DNA of 64,000 nt from Streptomyces sp. TLI_105 (GTDB taxonomy: Bacteria > Actinomycetota > Actinomycetes > Streptomycetales > Streptomycetaceae), in assembly GCF_900105415.1 (NCBI RefSeq), contig NZ_FNSM01000001.1, positions 3,758,501-3,822,500 of the forward strand. The letters run 5' to 3'. The notes beneath the pieces were generated by a model, which ran no database searches, was not told the origin of the DNA, and saw nothing but the letters and a program-made list of their open reading frames with translations. Each line of letters starts with the position of its first letter. The stretch's first letter is position 1. Positions 1 to 7,986 of the stretch are shown here, piece by piece. A program made the translations under genes and the position numbers.

Positions 1-98
1 AGGCGGATGTGCACCTGACCTGCACCGATACGCGGAGAGCTGATCCACGGCTCAGGACCCGCCAACGCCCCTCGTTGCCCGTGACTCCCCGCCCGATC

Positions 99-119
99 TG
101 GCACGGATGTGGCACGGAT
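99..119. repeat. Two direct 10-bp TGGCACGGAT copies
   Basis: Two copies of TGGCACGGAT lie one base apart. The TGGCAC core also occurs twice just after the integrase stop (11566-11584). Short direct repeats of this kind often serve as integrase arm sites, so this could be a relic of an element end. That reading is inference, because no integrase gene or tRNA fragment is visible beside these copies. Confidence 0.35.
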
Positions 120-150
120 CCGGACCCATCTGTGATCTCGTCACCCGCGA

Positions 151-1161
151 TCAGCTCTGCGTCTCCTCGCGGCGGCCCATAGCAGCCGCACCGGGTACGA
201 GGAGCAGCTTGCCGGTGGTACGCCGAGCCTCCAGATCGCTGTGGGCCTGGGCGGCCTCGGACAATGTGTAGCGGCCCGTTACGGTGACTTCAAGCGCCTT
301 GGAGCGCACCCACTCGAACACATCGGCGGCCCGTCGGAGCAGTTCGGACCGATCGGCGATGAAGTCCCCGAGGCTGGGCCGGATCAGGGTCAGCGAACCG
401 CCGTGGGCGAGCCGCATCGGATCAAACGCCGGCACGGCACCACTTGCCGCGCCGAAGAGCACGAGATGGCCGCGGGGTCGCAGGCTGGCGAGGCTCGCGT
501 CGAAGGTGTGCGCGCCGACGCCGTCGAAGACGACCGGCAGTCCCTGACCGCCGTTGAGCCGCCTCACCTCGGCTGCGAGATCGTCGACCGCAGAGGAGAG
601 GATCACCTCGGCGGCCCCGGCACGCTTCGCCAGCTCGGCCTTCGCCGGGGTCGACGTCGTGCCGATCACCCTGCCGCCGAGATGAGTGATGAGCTGGGTC
701 AAAAGCAGCCCCATGCCACCAGCAGCCGCATGCACGAGCACCGTGTCGCCCCCCTGAACCGGGTAGGCGTCCTTGACGAGATAGTGCGCGGTCATGCCTT
801 GGAGGAGCACGGCGGCGGCTGTCTCGAAGTCGATGTCGTCGGGCAGCGGCACCAGCCGGGAGGAGTCCGCGACGGCTCGCTCGGCATACGTGCCGGGAAT
901 CTCCACCCAACCGACCCGGTCCCCGACCGCGACGTCAGCGACACCGGGTCCTACTTCGACGACCGTGCCGGCGCCCTCAGCGCCCGGGGTGAAGGGCAGC
1001 GGAAGGCTGTACCGGCCCTCGCGGTGGTAGACGTCGAGGAAGTTGACCCCGGATGCGGCGACCTCCACGACCGCCTCGCCCGGACCCGGCCGCGGCTGGT
1101 CCATCTCGGCCTCCTGCAGCACCTCGGGACCGCCCACTTCGTACACCTGAATCGCTCGCAT
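151..1161 (-). CDS. Quinone oxidoreductase-like MDR dehydrogenase
   Basis: A 336-aa zinc-independent medium-chain dehydrogenase of the NADPH:quinone oxidoreductase type, expected to reduce quinones or enones with NADPH in the cytosol. The N-terminal GroES-like fold includes the conserved GVNFLDVYHREG segment (about residues 38-49). The nucleotide-binding Rossmann fold has AAAGGMG at about 145-151. The Cys/His ligands of zinc alcohol dehydrogenases are absent. An upstream in-frame start at 1203 exists, but the ATG at 1161 directly follows a GGTGGGGG ribosome site and begins the family's typical MRAIQV N-terminus. The natural substrate cannot be read from sequence. Confidence 0.88.
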   Translation of the reverse strand: MRAIQVYEVGGPEVLQEAEMDQPRPGPGEAVVEVAASGVNFLDVYHREGRYSLPLPFTPGAEGAGTVVEVGPGVADVAVGDRVGWVEIPGTYAERAVADSSRLVPLPDDIDFETAAAVLLQGMTAHYLVKDAYPVQGGDTVLVHAAAGGMGLLLTQLITHLGGRVIGTTSTPAKAELAKRAGAAEVILSSAVDDLAAEVRRLNGGQGLPVVFDGVGAHTFDASLASLRPRGHLVLFGAASGAVPAFDPMRLAHGGSLTLIRPSLGDFIADRSELLRRAADVFEWVRSKALEVTVTGRYTLSEAAQAHSDLEARRTTGKLLLVPGAAAMGRREETQS

Positions 1162-1527
1162 GACCCCCACCAACCCCGTTGATGGCGATCTGATTCCCGG
1201 CAAGCAGACCAGCCCGCCGCCCCCGCTGAGAGCTGAGACGCCTGCTTTGCACCCGGGTCTGGGACAGGCTGGAAGCCGGGGCGTAGCGGTCGAGAAGCAT
1301 CATCAACTCGTCGAGACGGTTCAGCACAGAGGTCGTACCCAACCGCCTCCCGCAAGTCGCCACATGATCTGACACAGGCGTGGCTAGGGGACCTCTTCGT
1401 CCCGAAGCAACTCGGGTGGTGGCGCTTCCTTGGGCTGCCGCGTCTCTCACCTGAGCTGATGGTCCGCAGGCGTTCGCACTCGTCCGCCGCTGTCCGTCGG
1501 CGTTGTCACGCAGTTAGACACTCACCG
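1162..1527. other. Intergenic, no gene seen
   Basis: About 366 bases between two minus-strand genes. Open frames here are short and lack a ribosome site or a recognisable product. No convincing terminator hairpin or repeat was found. Confidence 0.5.
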
Positions 1528-1935
1528 CTACTCGATTCGGGCCCGCACCAGGGCATCGGTGGCCCTACGTAGGGCTACCTTCAGCCTCTCCCGCTCGCCG
1601 CGCACCTGGTCGACCTTCCTGCCGGATGCCTGGTAGGCGGTTTCGAACTCGACCCAGGCCTCGTAGACCGCGAGCAGTGCTTCAGAGGAAGCCCGGCCTC
1701 GCTCGAACTGCTGCCGGAAGCCCAGGGGCGGCTCGTGGCTCCCGATCCACAATTCGAGCCGGGCATGCTCGACCATGTACTGCGCAGCGAGTTCGACCAC
1801 GTCGTTACCGACGATGTTGCTGCCGATCACCTGAACACCGAGGTTGAGCTCTGGTGAAGCGGTTGGAACGCACAGGCGCTCTGGTAACGCCTCGGAAGGC
1901 TGCAACTGACGTAGCCACTCCCACTCGTCTGCCAT
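1528..1935 (-). CDS. Uncharacterised 135-aa protein
   Basis: I do not recognise this family. The protein is soluble, mostly helical and charged, with no signal peptide or membrane segment. The C-terminal third is Arg/Glu-rich (about residues 105-135) and could form a coiled coil. A longer reading starts at 2274, but the ATG at 1935 has an AAGGAAG ribosome site eight bases away, and the longer version would have to be translated through the fold-back element at 1994-2143. That element sits 58 bp upstream of this start and so lies within its leader or promoter region. Confidence 0.6.
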   Translation of the reverse strand: MADEWEWLRQLQPSEALPERLCVPTASPELNLGVQVIGSNIVGNDVVELAAQYMVEHARLELWIGSHEPPLGFRQQFERGRASSEALLAVYEAWVEFETAYQASGRKVDQVRGERERLKVALRRATDALVRARIE

Positions 1936-1993
1936 CACAACTTCCTTCGTCCCAAGGTTCGCCTGCCTGCGACCTGTACCCACGTCTACCCCA

Positions 1994-2143
1994 ACTCCCA
2001 TCCCGTCTGCCGTCGACCCACACACCGTGGAGCAGACGCGGTGCCGGGCGTCCAGGTGGAGCGCGCCACTGTACGAACGACCTGGACGCCCGGTGCCGTG
2101 TCTGCTCGGCTCTGCCTGGGTCGACGGCAGACGGGATGGGAGT
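1994..2143. mobile_element. 150-bp fold-back element, probable MITE
   Basis: The arms 1994-2057 and 2080-2143 are inverted copies aligned over 64 positions without a gap, around a 22-base loop. The outer 27 bp are perfectly complementary and the inner 28 positions pair with only G-T wobbles. The five bases just outside each end are the same, CCCCA at 1989-1993 and at 2144-2148, as expected of a target-site duplication. The element contains no transposase, so it would be non-autonomous. The copy number elsewhere is unknown. A large attenuator or structured RNA is the main alternative. Confidence 0.7.
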
Positions 2144-2148
2144 CCCCA

Positions 2149-2540
2149 CCGCCACACCCCACCGGCCGGCACCCGCGCACCGGCCCCTCCATCCCGGAGC
2201 CTGAGCGCCCCCGCCGGAGGCATCGTCCTGAGCCGCACTCGCGTACCGCCTCGACCACCTCGTGGGTTCGTCACCCATCAACCCGAGCCGTCAGGCGTGC
2301 GGCCGGCGGCCGGGCTGGAGCGGGGCGCAGACAGGAGCGCAGGCCCGGGCGACGGGCCGCGCGCGCCGCGCCGTGCGCGGCGGGTGCCTTGATGAGGTAG
2401 AGAAATCTGTAACAGCTACCCGCTGGACCTACTGAGCCCGCGGCTGGGTAGTAAGCCGAATCGACGTCATCGATCCGTTCAGCACTGGATCGTTCCGTTC
2501 ACAGGTTCACAGGTTCGTCCCGCTGAGCGAGGGGGATCGC
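2149..2540. other. Intergenic, no gene seen
   Basis: About 390 bases between the fold-back element and the lipoprotein gene. The only structure noted is a short 8-bp tandem, GTTCACAG repeated at 2497-2516. Open frames here lack ribosome sites and recognisable products. Confidence 0.45.
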
Positions 2541-3080
2541 TCAGCCGGCGCCAGTCCGCTTCATGCACGCCAGGTCGTAGGCAGTCAGAGTGATTGCGCT
2601 CGTCTCCCCGTCCTGGGCGCTCCCGTACTGCGCGGTCACGGACCAGCCACGCTGCCTGAGGATGGCGTGAGCCTCGCCGATCACACCGTCTAGGGTCTCG
2701 CGCTCCCTCAGCCCTCCGGACTGCTGCCAGTCGCGTTCACGCAGCTTGTCCACCACGGCCTTGAAACGTTCGAAATCAAGCGGGGCTTTCTTGTCGCCGA
2801 TGCCCCTGAAAGCGACGGCGCACGATGGCGGTGAGCCGGCCGGAGCCTCCTCGAACGGACGAGCATATTCATGATCATTCGCGGGAACGCCCGCGTCTGC
2901 GGCCGAGCTTTCGAGATCGGTGTGTACGACCTTCTTCGTGAGCGGTCCGGTGCCCTTGGGGCGTGGCGACGCTGATGCAGGAGCCGTGGTCGCCTCGGTG
3001 CCTGTATCGCCCTTGTCGCAGCCGGTAACTCCAAGCACGATGGCCGCTATCGCGACGGCGGCCCGCCTCATCCCGCTCAC
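2541..3080 (-). CDS. Putative lipoprotein, 179 aa
   Basis: The N-terminus is a lipoprotein signal: MRRA, a hydrophobic stretch, then a VTGC lipobox with the lipidated cysteine at about residue 21. A Thr/Ala/Pro/Ser-rich linker follows, then a globular domain (about 70-175) with one internal Cys near 87 and another at the C-terminus that could pair. The family was not recognised. The GTG at 3080 is preceded by GGGGGG at good spacing; an ATG three codons later is possible. It is probably anchored to the outer face of the membrane. Confidence 0.7.
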   Translation of the reverse strand: MSGMRRAAVAIAAIVLGVTGCDKGDTGTEATTAPASASPRPKGTGPLTKKVVHTDLESSAADAGVPANDHEYARPFEEAPAGSPPSCAVAFRGIGDKKAPLDFERFKAVVDKLRERDWQQSGGLRERETLDGVIGEAHAILRQRGWSVTAQYGSAQDGETSAITLTAYDLACMKRTGAG

Positions 3081-3223
3081 GGTGGTCCCCCCCTAGGTCA
3101 CAGGGTCATGCACCCTCGTGATCAGAGGAGGAGTGTGCCACGGCGTATCGATGAGGGGCCCACGGGTACCTGAGGGAACCCCGATGCGAGCCTGTTGGCG
3201 GAACCCCTTTAGCGGGCTACTCC

Positions 3224-3904
3224 TTAGGCGGTGGGCTTGAGGGCCTTGCCTTCTGCATCTCGCAGCAGGCGGCTCGCGTATCCGCCCTGGGATAGACGGT
3301 CGTATGCGTCGAGCACGTCGGCGGGGACTTGTTGGCTGATCGTGAAGCCCTGTTCGGGGTAGACCAAGAGGCGCTGCAGGGCTCCTACGAGCATGTCGAT
3401 GACCAGGCGGGCGTCTCCGATGGAGTCGACGTAGTCCTGAAGAGTCATGGGGCTTGAAGCGCTGACGATCTCGACCTCCGGCCACAGCTTCCGTGCCGTG
3501 GCGTACGACCGTCGTTCCTCGTACGGCTTGCTGATCAGCAGGACAGAGGACACCTCGATGCCGGCCTCTGAGAGGAGGTCCCGGGAGAAGCGGACGTTCT
3601 CGCCCGTGTTCCGGGCTCGCGGCTCTACCATCACCGCTGAGACGGGGACGCCCAGTTCGATCGCTCGCTCCTGGTAGTGCACGGCCTCGCCACGGGGCAT
3701 ACGTTCGCGTGTGGTCGGGCTGGTCGCCCCGGTGAACACGAGAAGCGGGGCCATGCCGCGCTTGTACAGGTCGACCGCTGTGTCAGCCACCCCCAGGTCG
3801 TGGCTGCCGAGTCCGATCGCCACCGAGCATGGCCGGGGGGTGTGGCCCATCTGGTGGTAGTCCCAGAGGCGTTGGGTGTCGGCCCAGTCCTGCGTGGAGA
3901 TCAC
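3224..3904 (-). CDS. YdcF/SanA-like DUF218 protein
   Basis: A 226-aa DUF218 (YdcF/ElyC/SanA) protein. Family features include the GLGSHD segment near residue 31, an LLVFTGATS strand near 54-62, an acidic segment ending in ARNTGENVRFS near 95-105, and VLLISKPYEERRS near 120-132. The biochemical activity of the family is poorly defined, with envelope or nucleotide-related roles proposed. Unlike membrane-bound relatives it has no N-terminal membrane segment. The GTG start overlaps the stop of the GntR gene by four bases (GTGA), so the two are translationally coupled and this gene probably belongs to the element. Confidence 0.75.
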   Translation of the reverse strand: MISTQDWADTQRLWDYHQMGHTPRPCSVAIGLGSHDLGVADTAVDLYKRGMAPLLVFTGATSPTTRERMPRGEAVHYQERAIELGVPVSAVMVEPRARNTGENVRFSRDLLSEAGIEVSSVLLISKPYEERRSYATARKLWPEVEIVSASSPMTLQDYVDSIGDARLVIDMLVGALQRLLVYPEQGFTISQQVPADVLDAYDRLSQGGYASRLLRDAEGKALKPTA

Positions 3905-4695
3905 TGCTGAGCTCCCTTGTCCTTCGCGGAGTCGGGAACCTTGAAGTCGTACTCCCAGGCAAAGCGGGAAGCGGCATGGATGCCGATGGCGAACTCGACC
4001 ACGGTGCCGGAGGCCGTGTACGTCGTCCGGTGCAGCTCGACCACGGGTTCACCGGGCGGCAGTTGCAGGAGCTTCACTTCGTCCGCCGTGGGCGTGCGGG
4101 CGAAGAGCGCCTCCCTCATGTGGTCGATCTCGTAACCCGCGTCGTACAGGACGCGGTAGCCACCGCCTCGGCCGGCCGGGCCGGGGGTGGGGTCGACCAA
4201 GCGTGTGCCCTCGACGTGCTCGGGGCGGTAGTAGCTGGTCAGCGTGTGCGTCGGCTGCTCGCCTTCCCTGACCAGCCGGGCCCGTGCGTAGACCGGAGCT
4301 CCCGTCTCCAGGCCATGGGCGGCAGCCACGGCGGGCGGGGCTTCGACGAGGCTGACCGTCTGGGTCTGCTCGTTGCGGCGGTAGGCCCGGCCTGAGGCGA
4401 CCCGGTCCGCGATGAACGCCACCTCGTCGCCGTCTCGCCACTTGGCCTTGTCGTACCGGGCGATGCCGAGCCGCTTGAGGGGAACTTGCTGGCGTACGAC
4501 GGTCCCGTGGCCGCGCGTGGAGGTGACCAGACCCTCCGCCTCCAGTGCCTTGTAGGCGGCATGGACCGTGGCCTTGGAGCCTTCGCCGGCGTCGACCAGG
4601 TCTCTGATCTGCGGCAAACGCTGCCCCGGCTCGTAGTCACCCCTCCTGATCTCCTCGGCCAGCTTGTCTGCCAGCTCCCGCCATTTGGGCGCCAT
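3901..4695 (-). CDS. GntR-family repressor with UTRA domain (KorSA-like)
   Basis: A 264-aa regulator with an N-terminal GntR winged helix (about 1-75, with the GQRLPQIRDL and GSKATVHAAY segments) and a C-terminal UTRA effector domain (about 90-255). In pSAM2 the related KorSA represses the element's own activation and transfer genes. Its position here, reading away from the transfer operon across a region with three identical palindromes (4728-4801), fits that role, and those palindromes are the natural candidates for its binding sites. The ATG at 4695 has GAGAGGGG upstream. The effector is unknown. Confidence 0.85.
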   Translation of the reverse strand: MAPKWRELADKLAEEIRRGDYEPGQRLPQIRDLVDAGEGSKATVHAAYKALEAEGLVTSTRGHGTVVRQQVPLKRLGIARYDKAKWRDGDEVAFIADRVASGRAYRRNEQTQTVSLVEAPPAVAAAHGLETGAPVYARARLVREGEQPTHTLTSYYRPEHVEGTRLVDPTPGPAGRGGGYRVLYDAGYEIDHMREALFARTPTADEVKLLQLPPGEPVVELHRTTYTASGTVVEFAIGIHAASRFAWEYDFKVPDSAKDKGAQQ

Positions 4696-4727
4696 CTCGT
4701 ACCCCTCTCAACGAGAACAAGTCAAAC

Positions 4728-4801
4728 ACAGTCCTAGGACTGTTGACAGTCCTAGGACAGCGGGCCACTATCTACTCAGCCGCTCGCAGTCCTAGGACAG
4801 C
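4728..4801. promoter_or_regulatory. Three GTCCTAGGAC operator palindromes
   Basis: The 10-bp palindrome GTCCTAGGAC occurs at 4731-4740, 4749-4758 and 4789-4798. The first extends to a perfect 16-bp palindrome, ACAGTCCTAGGACTGT (4728-4743). The other two share the left flank (CAGTCCTAGGAC). The first two are 18 bp apart, close to two helical turns. They occupy the divergent region between the GntR repressor and the transfer operon and overlap the predicted plus-strand promoter, as expected for sites bound by that repressor. Confidence 0.8.
4743..4771 (+). promoter_or_regulatory. Predicted promoter of the transfer operon
   Basis: A consensus -35 TTGACA at 4743-4748 is followed after 17 bp by CACTAT (4766-4771), a fair -10 with A and AT at the key positions. 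The second operator palindrome lies inside the spacer, the first touches the -35 and the third sits just past the expected transcription start. Occupancy by a repressor would therefore block it. It should drive the genes from 4850 onward. Confidence 0.6.
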
Positions 4802-4849
4802 GCGGCCGGTAGTTCCCATTCGGGCTGCCCAACAACGTAGGGAGTGCTC

Positions 4850-5182
4850 ATGCCGTCCTTCAAGATCGACCTTTCTACCGCCGTCGTGTTCGTCGCGACC
4901 GCTCCCACGCCGAAGCTGGTGAGCAAGCAGACCGGTGAGCGGGCCATGGACCGGGAGACCGGCGCCGGCCTCTCCACCGTCGGGCTCCTCATCTCCGACG
5001 AGGGGGAGGGCAACCTCTACCAGGTGACCATCCCGGAGACCGGCCTCCCGGAGAACCTGACGCCGGGCATGCCGGTGACGGTCATCGGCCTCAAGGCGCG
5101 GGACTGGGAGAACACGTTCAACGGCCAGACCCGGCACGGCATCTCGTTCCGCGCCGTCGCCGTGACCCCGATGGGGGCCTGA
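4850..5182 (+). CDS. Conserved element protein, 110 aa
   Basis: First gene of the transfer operon. The protein is short, soluble and beta-rich, with no membrane segment or recognised motif. Proteins of this size commonly sit just before the FtsK-like gene in Streptomyces integrated elements, but I know of no assigned function. The ATG at 4850 follows GTAGGGAG, and an in-frame ATG six bases earlier is less well placed. Only two bases separate it from the translocase gene, so the two are probably co-translated. Confidence 0.65.
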   Translation: MPSFKIDLSTAVVFVATAPTPKLVSKQTGERAMDRETGAGLSTVGLLISDEGEGNLYQVTIPETGLPENLTPGMPVTVIGLKARDWENTFNGQTRHGISFRAVAVTPMGA

Positions 5183-5184
5183 CC

Positions 5185-6534
5185 ATGACCGACCTCGCGA
5201 CCTTATGGGAGGTCGGCCTCCCGCTCGCCGGAACCGCCGGCGGCCTCGGCTACGCCAAGGTCCGCGCGCCGCGTGTCTTCTGGTCGCTGGCGGGCCTGCC
5301 GGTGGCGACGACCCGGTTCGCGCTGACCTACCGCTCCACGATGGACGTGTGCGGGCTGACGGTGCAGCCGTCCCGCCTGCGGGCGTTCATGGTCCGCAAC
5401 GTCGCCCGCCGCCCCGACGTCCAGCCGGTGCCGCCGAAGGTCCGCCGGTTCCGGGGCACCTCGACCGGCCTGCGGGTCACGCTGCGGCTTCCGGCCGGTC
5501 TGGAGCCCGCCGACGTGATGGCGGCCTCCGAACGGCTCCGGCACGCCTGGGGCGTCCACTCCGTCACCGTCGTCGAGACCAAGCCCGGCTTCGTGGAACT
5601 CCGCATGACCGGCTACGACGTCCTGCGGAAGGTGCGGATGCCCCGCCAGCAGCTGTCCGGGCCGATGACGGTGCCGGTCGCGCTGCGGGAGGACGGGACA
5701 ACGTTCGTCCGGGACTACCTCAAGGTCCCGCACGCGCTGACCCTCGGCGCCAACCAGTCCGGCAAGTCCATGTACCAGCGCAACCTGATCGCCGGGCTGG
5801 CCCGGCTGCCGGTGGCCCTGGTCGGCATCGACTGCAAGCGCGGCGTCGAGCACCGCGGCTACGCACCCCGCCTCTCCGCCCTCGCCATCACCCCGGAGGA
5901 GGCCGATGGCCTGCTGGACGGGCTGGTCGGGGAGATGGAAGAGCGCTTCGACCTGCTCAGCGAGCACGGCGTGGCCGACCTCTGGGCCCTACCCGACCAT
6001 CTCCGCCCGGTGCCGGTCGTGGTCCTGGTGGACGAGGTCGCCGAGCTGTTCCTCGTGGCGACGAAGAAGGACGAGGAACGCCGGGACCGGATGGTCACCC
6101 AGCTCATCCGTCTCGGGCAGATGGCCCGCGCGGCCGGCATCTTCCTCGAGGTGTGCGGGCAGCGGTTCGGCTCCGACCTCGGCAAGGGCGCCACCGCCCT
6201 GCGCGCCCAGCTCACCGGCCGGACCGTGCACCGGGTCAACGACAAGCAGACCGCCGAGATGGGCGTCGGCGACATCGCCCCCGACGCGGTGGTCACGGTG
6301 CTGACCATCCCGCCCGACCGCCCCGGCGTCGCGGTGGCGGGGGACACCTCCGGCGGCTGGTCCCGCATCCGCACCCCCCACCTCACCGCCGCCGAAGCCG
6401 CCGCGATCTGCGCCGCGCACGCGCACCTGACCCCGGACCTGCCCGCCGTCGCCGCCTACCGCCCGGCTGCTCCGGTGAGTGTCGGGGAGCCGGAGCCGGT
6501 GCCGCTGGTCAAGCCCGCCCCGGCCACCGCGTAG
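5185..6534 (+). CDS. FtsK/SpoIIIE-type DNA translocase (TraSA/TraB-like)
   Basis: A 449-aa transfer ATPase. The FtsK domain has a Walker A GANQSGKS at about 188-195 and a Walker B segment VVVLVDEV at about 278-285. In pSAM2 and related plasmids such a protein alone moves double-stranded DNA between mycelial cells by a hexameric pump at the membrane. Here the N-terminus is only weakly hydrophobic, so membrane attachment may need the small membrane proteins encoded downstream. The Pro-rich tail (about 425-449) is probably flexible. The start ATG follows the previous stop by two bases. Confidence 0.88.
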   Translation: MTDLATLWEVGLPLAGTAGGLGYAKVRAPRVFWSLAGLPVATTRFALTYRSTMDVCGLTVQPSRLRAFMVRNVARRPDVQPVPPKVRRFRGTSTGLRVTLRLPAGLEPADVMAASERLRHAWGVHSVTVVETKPGFVELRMTGYDVLRKVRMPRQQLSGPMTVPVALREDGTTFVRDYLKVPHALTLGANQSGKSMYQRNLIAGLARLPVALVGIDCKRGVEHRGYAPRLSALAITPEEADGLLDGLVGEMEERFDLLSEHGVADLWALPDHLRPVPVVVLVDEVAELFLVATKKDEERRDRMVTQLIRLGQMARAAGIFLEVCGQRFGSDLGKGATALRAQLTGRTVHRVNDKQTAEMGVGDIAPDAVVTVLTIPPDRPGVAVAGDTSGGWSRIRTPHLTAAEAAAICAAHAHLTPDLPAVAAYRPAAPVSVGEPEPVPLVKPAPATA

Positions 6535-6615
6535 CGCATCTCCCCTCACCTCGGTCGGCGTGACCGTCCCACGCCAGGTCCCTACCGCCCCATGCCCGAA
6601 AGGAGGTGAACCCTC

Positions 6616-7272
6616 GTGCTCCGCACCCTCCGCCCCGACGCCGTCCTGGTCCAGGCCGTCATCGCCGGGGCCCTGTCCTTCGCCCACCTGCACGACCTGG
6701 CGGCCGCTGCCGGGCAGGACGGCTGGAAGGCGTGGGCCTACCCGGTCTCCGTCGACCTGCTCCTGGTCGCCGCCTGGCGCCGGATGCGCACCGACACCGC
6801 CAACCGCGACGCCTGGCTGTGGTTCGCCATCGCCCTGACCGCCTCGCTCGGCGCCAACGTCGCCACCGCCGGACTCCTCGACATGAACCATGTCCCGGCC
6901 TGGCTGCGCATCCTCGTCGCCGGATGGCCCGCCCTGGCCTTCCTCGGCGGCACCCTCCTCGCCCACGCACCCCACCCCACCCCCGAACCTGTCCCCGTTC
7001 CGGAGCCCGAACCGGTCGACCTCGTCGTCGAGCGGACCCCGGAACCGGCGCCCGAGCTCCCGCCGGCCGAACCGGCCCCCGTCGAGGTCCAGCCGGAGCC
7101 CGCTCCCCCGCCGCCTGCCGTGGCGGTGCCGCCCGCGCTGCTGGCGCATGCCCAGAAGATCGCGGACGCCCACCGGGCCCAGACCGGTGCCCCGATCGAC
7201 GCGGAAACCCTGCGCACCCGGCACGGCATGCCCGCCGCCCTCGCGGACTCCATCGCCCTCCAGCTCGCCTGA
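6616..7272 (+). CDS. DUF2637 membrane protein (Spd-like)
   Basis: A 218-aa protein with four predicted membrane helices (about residues 10-28, 40-56, 70-92 and 98-116). A Pro/Glu-rich linker (about 117-165) and a C-terminal helical domain follow. This DUF2637 layout is common next to FtsK-like genes in Streptomyces integrated elements and resembles plasmid-spread (Spd) proteins, which help move the element along hyphae. The GTG at 6616 has a near-perfect GAAAGGAGGTGA ribosome site, the strongest in this operon. Confidence 0.75.
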   Translation: MLRTLRPDAVLVQAVIAGALSFAHLHDLAAAAGQDGWKAWAYPVSVDLLLVAAWRRMRTDTANRDAWLWFAIALTASLGANVATAGLLDMNHVPAWLRILVAGWPALAFLGGTLLAHAPHPTPEPVPVPEPEPVDLVVERTPEPAPELPPAEPAPVEVQPEPAPPPPAVAVPPALLAHAQKIADAHRAQTGAPIDAETLRTRHGMPAALADSIALQLA

Positions 7273-7292
7273 TCAGGAAGGAGACAAGGCCC

Positions 7293-7481
7293 GTGCGTCC
7301 GAACCGCTTCCACCACGTGATTCGCATCGGCCCGGTCCGCGTTGGCACCCACCACGACGGTAGGGGCCGCACCAAGCACACCGCCGTGTGCACCGCCCCC
7401 GGCTGCGACTTCTCCGCCGACTACAACACCCGCGCCGCCGCCGAGCTGGCGGCCAGTACCCACCGTTGCAACCCCCGCTGA
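7293..7481 (+). CDS. Small mobile-element transfer protein, C2HC-like
   Basis: A 62-aa basic protein. The N-terminal part contains a VIRIGPVRVG strand pair, and the C-terminal part has C-x4-C and H-x-C pairs (about residues 32, 37, 57 and 59) that could bind zinc. Small proteins of this type are regularly annotated as mobile-element transfer proteins next to FtsK and Spd genes, with no known biochemistry. The GTG at 7293 is preceded by AAGGAG. It probably acts with the other spread proteins. Confidence 0.65.
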   Translation: MRPNRFHHVIRIGPVRVGTHHDGRGRTKHTAVCTAPGCDFSADYNTRAAAELAASTHRCNPR

Positions 7482-7501
7482 CCACTGAGGAGTTCCGCGT
7501 C

Positions 7502-7657
7502 ATGGACGTTCCGCTCTGGCTCGCCCTGATCGTCGTCGGTGGTCTCGGCATCAAGCTCATCCGCCCGCCCTGGTGGCTCGTCGCCGTGATCCTCCTCGGC
7601 GGCTACCTCCTCGCCGACAGCCTGTTCGCCCCGCTCATCGACCCGATCACCAAGTAG
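7502..7657 (+). CDS. 51-aa membrane peptide
   Basis: The small protein consists almost entirely of two hydrophobic helices (about residues 4-20 and 25-41) with a short charged hinge (KLIRPP). The ATG at 7502 has a GAGGAG site. It lies between two other Spd-type genes in the same direction, so a role in intramycelial spread is likely by context only. Confidence 0.6.
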   Translation: MDVPLWLALIVVGGLGIKLIRPPWWLVAVILLGGYLLADSLFAPLIDPITK

Positions 7658-7668
7658 GGAGAACCGCC

Positions 7669-7986
7669 ATGCTCCAGCCGCGCATCCCGGTCAACCCCCT
7701 CCCGACCGGCATCGTCACCCCGCTCGCCCAGCCGACCCCCGCCGCCGCCGATATCGAACCGGTCACCCCGGCTCCCGCCCCGGTGCCGGTCGCCCCGGCC
7801 CGTGCCTCCATCCAGCTCACCCCGGGCAGCGCGCTCGCCCTCGCCGCCGGCGGTGGCGCCGTCGTCCTGGTCGTCGGCGCCGTCCTCGTCTCGATGCTCC
7901 TGGCGGTCGCCATCACCGGTGTCTCCGTCGCCCTGATCGCCGTCGTCCTGCGTCTCCTCGTCCGCGACATGCAGAAGGGCCGGTGA
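7669..7986 (+). CDS. Spd-like membrane protein, 105 aa
   Basis: The protein has a Pro/Ala-rich N-terminal half (residues 1-48) followed by a long hydrophobic region (about 52-95) that can form two membrane helices, and a short basic tail. The arrangement resembles SpdB2-type spread proteins of Streptomyces plasmids. It sits 11 bp after the previous gene, and its stop overlaps the GTG of the GGDEF gene (GTGA), which ties the cyclase to the transfer operon. Confidence 0.6.
   Translation: MLQPRIPVNPLPTGIVTPLAQPTPAAADIEPVTPAPAPVPVAPARASIQLTPGSALALAAGGGAVVLVVGAVLVSMLLAVAITGVSVALIAVVLRLLVRDMQKGR

Noticed and set aside
2497..2516. GTTCACAGGTTCACAGGTTC as a PHO box
   Set aside because: The spacing is 8 bp, not the 11 bp of PhoP direct-repeat units.
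1..4700. Left attachment site of the integrated element
   Set aside because: I looked for the tRNA-Thr 3' segment (GGTTCGAACC and flanks) and found none; isolated TCGAAC matches at 1640-1715 do not extend.
5989..7224. 411-aa frame antisense to the FtsK and DUF2637 genes
   Set aside because: It is Gly-rich shadow composition, while the plus strand has Walker motifs and membrane helices.
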